Below, in pieces: positions 58,301 to 64,000 of a DNA stretch of 64,000 nt. Source of the stretch: Paramecium octaurelia (taxonomy: Eukaryota > Ciliophora > Oligohymenophorea > Peniculida > Parameciidae). The position numbers and the translations under genes were made by a program. The stretch covers positions 150,535 to 214,534 of the forward strand of contig CAJJDP010000161.1 of the NCBI GenBank assembly GCA_905182995.1, written 5' to 3'. Positions within the stretch are counted from its first letter, which is position 1. Every line of letters begins with the position of its first letter. Below the pieces are notes generated by a model. That model worked only from the letters and a program-made list of their open reading frames with translations, searched no databases and was not told where the DNA came from.

Positions 58301-61300
58301 AAATAGTAAATGTATTACAACTAAAGCAGCATGTACTGGTTATTCATTAACTGGAATTACATCAGGTTAAGCTGCTTATTGTTCTGCTTTGAAATCAGAT
58401 GATGGTTCTGGAGTTGTTAAACAATGTGCATATATTTCAACGACTTCAACAGCTAATTGTGTTGATGCAGTTATTGTTACTACTTATGTTCCATCCATTC
58501 CTACATATACTGATCCTGCTGCTATAACTATTGGAGCTTGTAACACAATTGCATCACCTACATCATAAGCAGATTGTAATTTAGGAACTGGAAGTTGTAA
58601 ATATTATTCAGGAGCATGTTATGCTAGAGTTGCATGCGCAAGTTATACCGTTGTTGGAGCAGATGCAGCTGCTAAGCAAAACTTTTGTTAGAATATGTAT
58701 GATAATACAGCAGATGAATATTGCTCATATAATTCAGCAGGTGCTGGAGCTTGTGTTGCTGGTAAAACTGCTTGTACTGAATTTACTGGTTTAACTGCAG
58801 GAACAGTAGCCAATGATACAAATGATGCTGCTAATAAACTAACATGTTCTAAATTTAGAGTTAAATCAGGATTTGCTTGTACTTATGTTTTAACTGAAAC
58901 AACTTGTAATGATCCAACTAGTGAAGCTAATAAATGCTCTGTTGTAGCTGATGCTAGCATCACAGGTGATGCTGATTGTGCTGCAAGAACAATATTAGGA
59001 TGCAAGAAAGATACTGGAGCTGCTTGTATAGCAAGAGGTGCATGTACTGCTGCTGCACCTACTGGTTCTGGAGATGCTTAAGTCACAAGCTGCTAAGTCT
59101 TTATTGGTCCTGATTCTAAATATTGTACATATACAAGTGGCGCAAATTGTGCAGTTGCTCAAAGTGCATGTTCAGGTTATGGATCTCTTCCATCTGGAAC
59201 TGAATTAGCTTATTGTCAATTAAGAATTAATGAGAAAGGATAAAGATGTACATGGGTTACTAGTGCTACTGCTTGCTCAGATTCTTTAGCTACTTGCGCT
59301 GGTTATACAGGTCTTACTGGCTCTGATTTGCTGTCACAATGTTAAGCAAAAATTGATAAAACTGGAGTTAAATGTTCATGGAATACAGGTACTTCTGCAT
59401 GTATTGCTGCTCCTAAAACATGTGCTGGTTGGAGTACTATTCCAACCTCAGGATAATTAGAATTTTGTTAAGCCAGAATTAGATCAGATGGTTAAAGATG
59501 TTCATGGGTTAGCGGTACTACATGTACAGATGCTCAGTCTACTTGTGCATCATATAATAGTCTTCCAGCCTCAGGAGAATTAGCTTATTGTTAATTAAGA
59601 ATTAAATAGGATGGAGGAAGATGTTCATGGAGTACTGGTACTGTATGTTAAGATGCCCCTTCTCTTTGTAGTGGATGGAGTACTCCATCAACTGGATAGT
59701 TGGAATTTTGCCTTACAAAAATAAAAAAAGATGCAGGAAGATGTTCATGGAGTAGTGGTACTGCATGTTAGGATATGCCAACAGCATGCACTGACTGGAG
59801 TTCTCTTCCATCATCAGGATAATTAGAATTTTGTTAAGCTAGAAGTAATACAGCTGGAAACAGATGTTCATTTGCTACAAGTGCAACTACATGTTCTGAT
59901 TCTCAGTCTGCTTGTACTGGATATGGTTCTCTTCCGTCACCAGGATAATTAGCATATTGTTAAGCCAGAGTTTCATAAAATGGAACTAAATGTTCATGGA
60001 GCACTGGAGGAACAGCTTGCAGAGCTTATTCATGTGAAGATACAGCATCTCCTTAATCATAAGCTGATTGCGATTGGACTGGAACAGGATGTACTTATGA
60101 ACCTCAACTTTAAATTTGTTATATACCATAGGCAGCATGCACAAGTTATACTCCAACAGGTGCAACTGAGGCTGATAAACTTAATTATTGTAATAATCTA
60201 GTAAATTCTGCTTCTCCTGCTGTTGGATGTACTTACATCAAAGGAAAAGCTAGTGTTACAACATGTTCAGTTTTAGCTGCTTGCACAGGATATGATGTTT
60301 CAGATATAACTGCTGCAGCTGATAAATTAGCTGCTTGTTAAGGTGCAATTCCTACTTCTGGTTCATGTACATACTTTTCAGGAAATTCTTGTGTTGCTGT
60401 TGCAGCATGCAATACATATACTTCATATGGTGGATCAGATGTAGTAGGTGATTGTGCAAAATAAAAAGGTACTACTGGGTTATTATGTTTTGGATCTGGT
60501 ACAGCATGTGCTGCAGCAACTTGTGAAAATGTTACAGGAGCAACAAGTATTGAAGATTGTAAGAAATACGCTACCAATTGTGTATACGCTAGTGGTAAAT
60601 GTTATACTGAATCAGCAAATTGTACTTACTCTACTGGAGGAACTAATGCAATTTCATTTTGTAATGGTATAAAAAATAGTGGTGGCAATTTCTGTACTGC
60701 TGATGCTGATTCTAGTGCTAATTGCAGAGATAGAGCATGTGATGATACTGCAACAAATAGTTTCTAAACTCATGATGAATGTAAGAATTATCATTCAACA
60801 TGCAAATCAGACGGCTAAGGTTGTATACTTGCATCAAAAACATGTGCTTAATAAAGTGGATATCTTAGCTTTTGTGAATGGGCATTAGACACTAACAGCA
60901 AATCAACTTGCGCTAAAGCACCCGCAGCTACAACTAATGATGCCTGTACAAAGTTGACTTGTGATTTGAATGTTACTGCAACCACTGATTCAGAATGTAT
61001 ATCCTTCAATTCTGAGTGTTTGAATAAAGGATTTGGTTGTATTCACAAATCAGAGTCTTGTTCCTCTTACTATGGTACAAAAGAACAATGCTAGAAATTT
61101 ACAGGAAATGAAAAGAAATGCTTCGGAGATTCTGCTACTACTAAAACAGCTTGCAGAGATAGATAATGCACTGATATGGCTACAGCTACCAGTGACAGCG
61201 AGTGTGAAAATTTCTTAACTGGATGCTTATTCAACGGAGTTGGTTGTGTACATAAAAGTGCTGCTTGTAGTTCATATAAGGGAACCTAAGCAACTTGCTC

Positions 61301-63545
61301 AGGATTTAAGGGAAGTACTGGAACCAAGTATTGTTGGGGACCCAGTACAACAGTCGTTGGAAATTGTGCTGATAGAAAATGCTCAGATAAAGTTGGCACA
61401 ACTGATGCAGAATGTTAGACATTCTTGCCTCCTATTGCTCCATCCAAAGCATAATTATGTATTACTGATGGTAAAACTTGTGTTGATATTGGAAAGGCCT
61501 GCTCATTCTTTAAAGGAAATGATGACACATGTTTATTATTCACAGCTAACGATGGTCCATGCAAAGCAAGTGCTGTTTCAGCATCTCCTGTTGCTTGCGC
61601 TCCTAGAGTTTGCTATGAGGCTCCTAATACATATACAACTGATGATTAATGTTCCAAATATCACCCAACATGTAAAACAACAGGTAGAGGATGTAAGAGC
61701 TCTGTTGGATGTGGAGAGTTAACTTCACAAGCTTCATGCACAGCAAATACATCATGTCAATGGGCAGGATAATGCAGAACTTTACCAAGTACATGCGGTG
61801 CATTGACTACTTATGGTTAAGCAATTTGTACAAATACACCATTGTCAAACGGAAAGAAATGCGCTTGGTATAATGGTTCTTCTTCAAATGTTTGTAGAGA
61901 TTTCACATGTGCAGATTATGATGGATCTATTGCAACTCATAAGGATTGCAATGATAAAGATACAACATGTACTACAAGTGGTGCTGGTTGTGTAACTTTG
62001 GGAGTATGCTCATCATATAAATCTAAATCTATTTGTGAAGCTGCAAATACAACTGAAACATCAGTAAGATGCACATGGAATTCTACAACCGCAGCTTGCA
62101 GATAAAGATAATGTGCAGATGGAGTGTTTACCACTGATGATGCATGCAACACATGGCTTACTGGATGCAAAACTTCAGGAACAGCTTGTGTTGGACCAAC
62201 CTTTGGATGTGATGTGTTTACAGGAAATCCTAAACTCTGTTTGAAGAATAGTGCTGGAAACCCATGTTTATATGTTAATGGAGTTTGCTATGATTATGAC
62301 AATTGCACAGATGTCGGCTCTTCTACATTCACATTCTGCTAAGCATTCTCTAAATAATGTGTACCAACAAATACAACTTGCAGAGCTATTACTCTATGTG
62401 ATAAATATGAAGATATCAACTCATGCTCTATTGGTGTTAATAGTACTGTATGTGGATGGTTACCTGAAGGTAAATGCAAAGAATACACATCATGCAGTGA
62501 TGCAGCTGGTACTGTTCTATCAGCTTGTACTAGTTGGGGTTCTACTTGTGTTTCAGATGGAACCAAATGTGTCGATAAAGGCACTTGTGCTTCATATTTA
62601 ACAACTTAAGCTTGTGATAATGCAGGTACCGATGGACTATGTTAATGGACTGGAACTGCTTGTAGATTGAGAGAATGCACAGATAAAGTTGCTACAACTG
62701 ATGCTGAATGTTTGGCTTATACTGTTAAGAGTGGAATCTGCACAACTGATGGAGCTAAATGTGTTCCTAGAGCTACATGTTCCTCTTATTTAACCGAAGC
62801 AGCTTGCACAATTGGATAAGATGGAATTCCATGTGTATATGATTTACCAGTTGGTGCTACCACAGGAACTAAGTCTTGCAGACCTAAGGAATGCACAGAT
62901 GTCAAAGGAACTACTAATGATGCTTGTATAGGAGTTATTCCAAATAAAGCTTGTGTTTCTAATGGAGTTAATTGTGTTAAATAAGATACTTGTGCTAATT
63001 ACAAGAATAAATTATCATGCAAAGCAGGAGGATCAGATGGAAAATGCGCATTTACTCCAGCACCAACTGCTGCTGATCCAAATAATGGAACATGTGTGTC
63101 ATTCAAATCTTGTGAAAATGGTAACAATGATTAAGATGCTTGTAATAGTAAACCAAAGGCATGCAAATGGTAATCTACTACAACTGGAACTACCACAACT
63201 ACTAAATGTGCACCAATGGATTGCGCTGGAGTTGCTTCTGGTACAGTATGCAACCCATTCCAAAGTTTCGATGGAGCTTCAAGCACTATTTGTGTTTTGG
63301 TCAATAATGTATGTTCAGTTAGTGACCCATCAACTCTTACAGCAGAATAATGCTATAAAGCAACAACTGTTTATACATACACTTGGAATGAATCCACAAA
63401 TAAATGTGTTTCATGCAAAACTCCAACTAATAATAACAATAACTCAACCAATCCAAACACAACAGACCCAGACACTAATACTGATGATAATGGATACATC
63501 TTAGGTGTTACAATTCCATTGGTTATTTTTGGAATGTTCGTTTGA
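55338..63545 (+). CDS. Surface (immobilization) antigen, variant surface protein
   Basis: A single intronless frame of 2,735 residues from ATG 55338 to TGA 63543-63545. It begins with a signal peptide (MQIKYLLLISLLLTITK). Cysteine-periodic modules of ~60-75 residues follow to the end, with patterns such as CxxWxxGC, GCxxxxxxC and CxxYxG. The C-terminus has a Thr/Asn/Asp-rich stalk and the hydrophobic tail ILGVTIPLVIFGMFV, as expected for a GPI-anchored protein. This is the hallmark of Paramecium immobilization antigens, which coat the cell and are expressed one at a time by mutually exclusive, partly RNA-based silencing. A block of ~41-residue repeats lies in the middle. The codon use is less AT-rich than the neighbours (many GCT, ACA, GGA). 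Numerous antisense and +1 ORFs here are shadows. Confidence 0.93.
59167..60045 (+). repeat. Seven ~41-residue repeats inside the surface antigen
   Basis: Seven consecutive modules share the pattern C-x-G/D-Y/W-x-S-L-P-S-x-G-Q-L-x-F/Y-C-Q-x-R-x-x-x-x-G-x-R/K-C-S-W, with unit length near 120-126 bp. They differ by several substitutions, so they are old relative to the 147-bp array. Central repeats of this type are known in several i-antigens and are presumed to be the exposed, variable part. Confidence 0.8.
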
Positions 63546-64000
63546 TTTTGATTTAAAATTTATATAGGAAAATTTACATAAATTAATCCAATCTTGACAG
63601 CTTGTTCATTAAAAGATGAATTATACTATCTCTCTGAAATCATATACAATGTATTTTTTTTATTATTCACTCATACTATTAAATTTATTTAATCTCTAAA
63701 TTAAACTTTGAACTCAATCCATGTTGACCTTGTTATTGAGGAATTTATAAAAGTCAATAAATTTGACCTAAGAAGACAATATAATATTATTTAATATCAT
63801 ATTTGACGAAATATTAATTAGTGAATCCTAAATAGAAAGATGACTAAAATTGTGAATTTCTTATAATTAAATTATGAACTATATTAGTGATGACCACCAT
63901 TGATATTCTAAAGAGATTTCTTTTGAAAATTCATAATTTTTTTTTTTTAATAATTCAGAATAGTAATCATTTCTCAATATATATTAAAGTTTTATTTATA
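63546..64000. other. 3' flank of the surface antigen, nothing recognised
   Basis: 455 nt of AT-rich DNA (about 78% A+T) with no supported frame. I looked for ciliate telomeric repeats (CCCCAA/CCCAAA types) because antigen genes are often subtelomeric, and saw none before the window ends. Confidence 0.5.

Noticed and set aside
63546-64000. Telomere or subtelomeric repeats after the antigen gene
   Set aside because: No G-rich or C-rich hexamer runs are present; the sequence is plain AT-rich flank.
1-64000. tRNA, rRNA or snRNA genes
   Set aside because: I looked for tRNA T-loop and D-loop consensus strings and for rRNA-like GC-rich blocks and saw none. A covariance-model scan would be needed for a firm negative.

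Overview
This window is macronuclear DNA of a ciliate, most likely a Paramecium of the P. tetraurelia type. The evidence is direct. Long conserved reading frames run through TAA and TAG, which read as glutamine, and every gene end I could place uses TGA. Introns are tiny (21-31 nt, usually GTA...TAG). Genes are packed 15-100 nt apart in AT-rich DNA, and an 8.2 kb cysteine-periodic surface (immobilization) antigen gene closes the window. All protein calls below were read with TAA/TAG = Gln and with introns removed by eye. In almost every case the spliced length is an exact multiple of three.

Layout. 1-10.4 kb: the end of a membrane-protein gene, a coiled-coil gene, a DHX35-like DExH RNA helicase, a CCCH zinc-finger/RG-rich/beta-propeller protein, a PTB-like RNA-binding protein, the Arp2/3 subunit ARPC2 and a coiled-coil gene. 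10.3-12.9 kb: a 1,322-bp direct duplication joined by one N, almost certainly an unmerged contig overlap. 12.4-25 kb: a nucleolin-like protein, a dynamin-like GTPase, two small coiled-coil genes, inositol-3-phosphate synthase, a voltage-sensor-like membrane protein, a PARL-type rhomboid, a coiled-coil protein and an RCC1-repeat protein. 25.4-35.5 kb: a large inverted duplication around a second N. Each arm carries an SF-assemblin gene, a MORN-repeat gene and all or part of a coiled-coil gene. Each ends in a 147-bp tandem array made from the last exon of SF-assemblin, with 15 copies on the left and 7 on the right. 35.8-44 kb: TTC12 (dynein-arm assembly), an AGC protein kinase and two coiled-coil or unknown genes. 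44.3-53.3 kb: a second unmerged direct overlap (1,361 bp at a third N) leading into a 2,419-residue cysteine-rich multi-pass membrane protein. 53.3-55.3 kb: a 2-kb gene-poor stretch. 55.3-63.5 kb: the surface antigen. The last 455 bases hold nothing I recognise.

Functional themes are the cilium, cortex and basal body (SF-assemblin, MORN, TTC12, several coiled-coil proteins), RNA biology (DHX35, PTB, nucleolin, CCCH-propeller), membranes (dynamin-like, rhomboid, voltage-sensor-like, Cys-rich receptor-like) and the cell surface (antigen). There are no operons; neighbours are independent units. I saw no tRNA, rRNA, CRISPR array, transposon or telomeric repeat.
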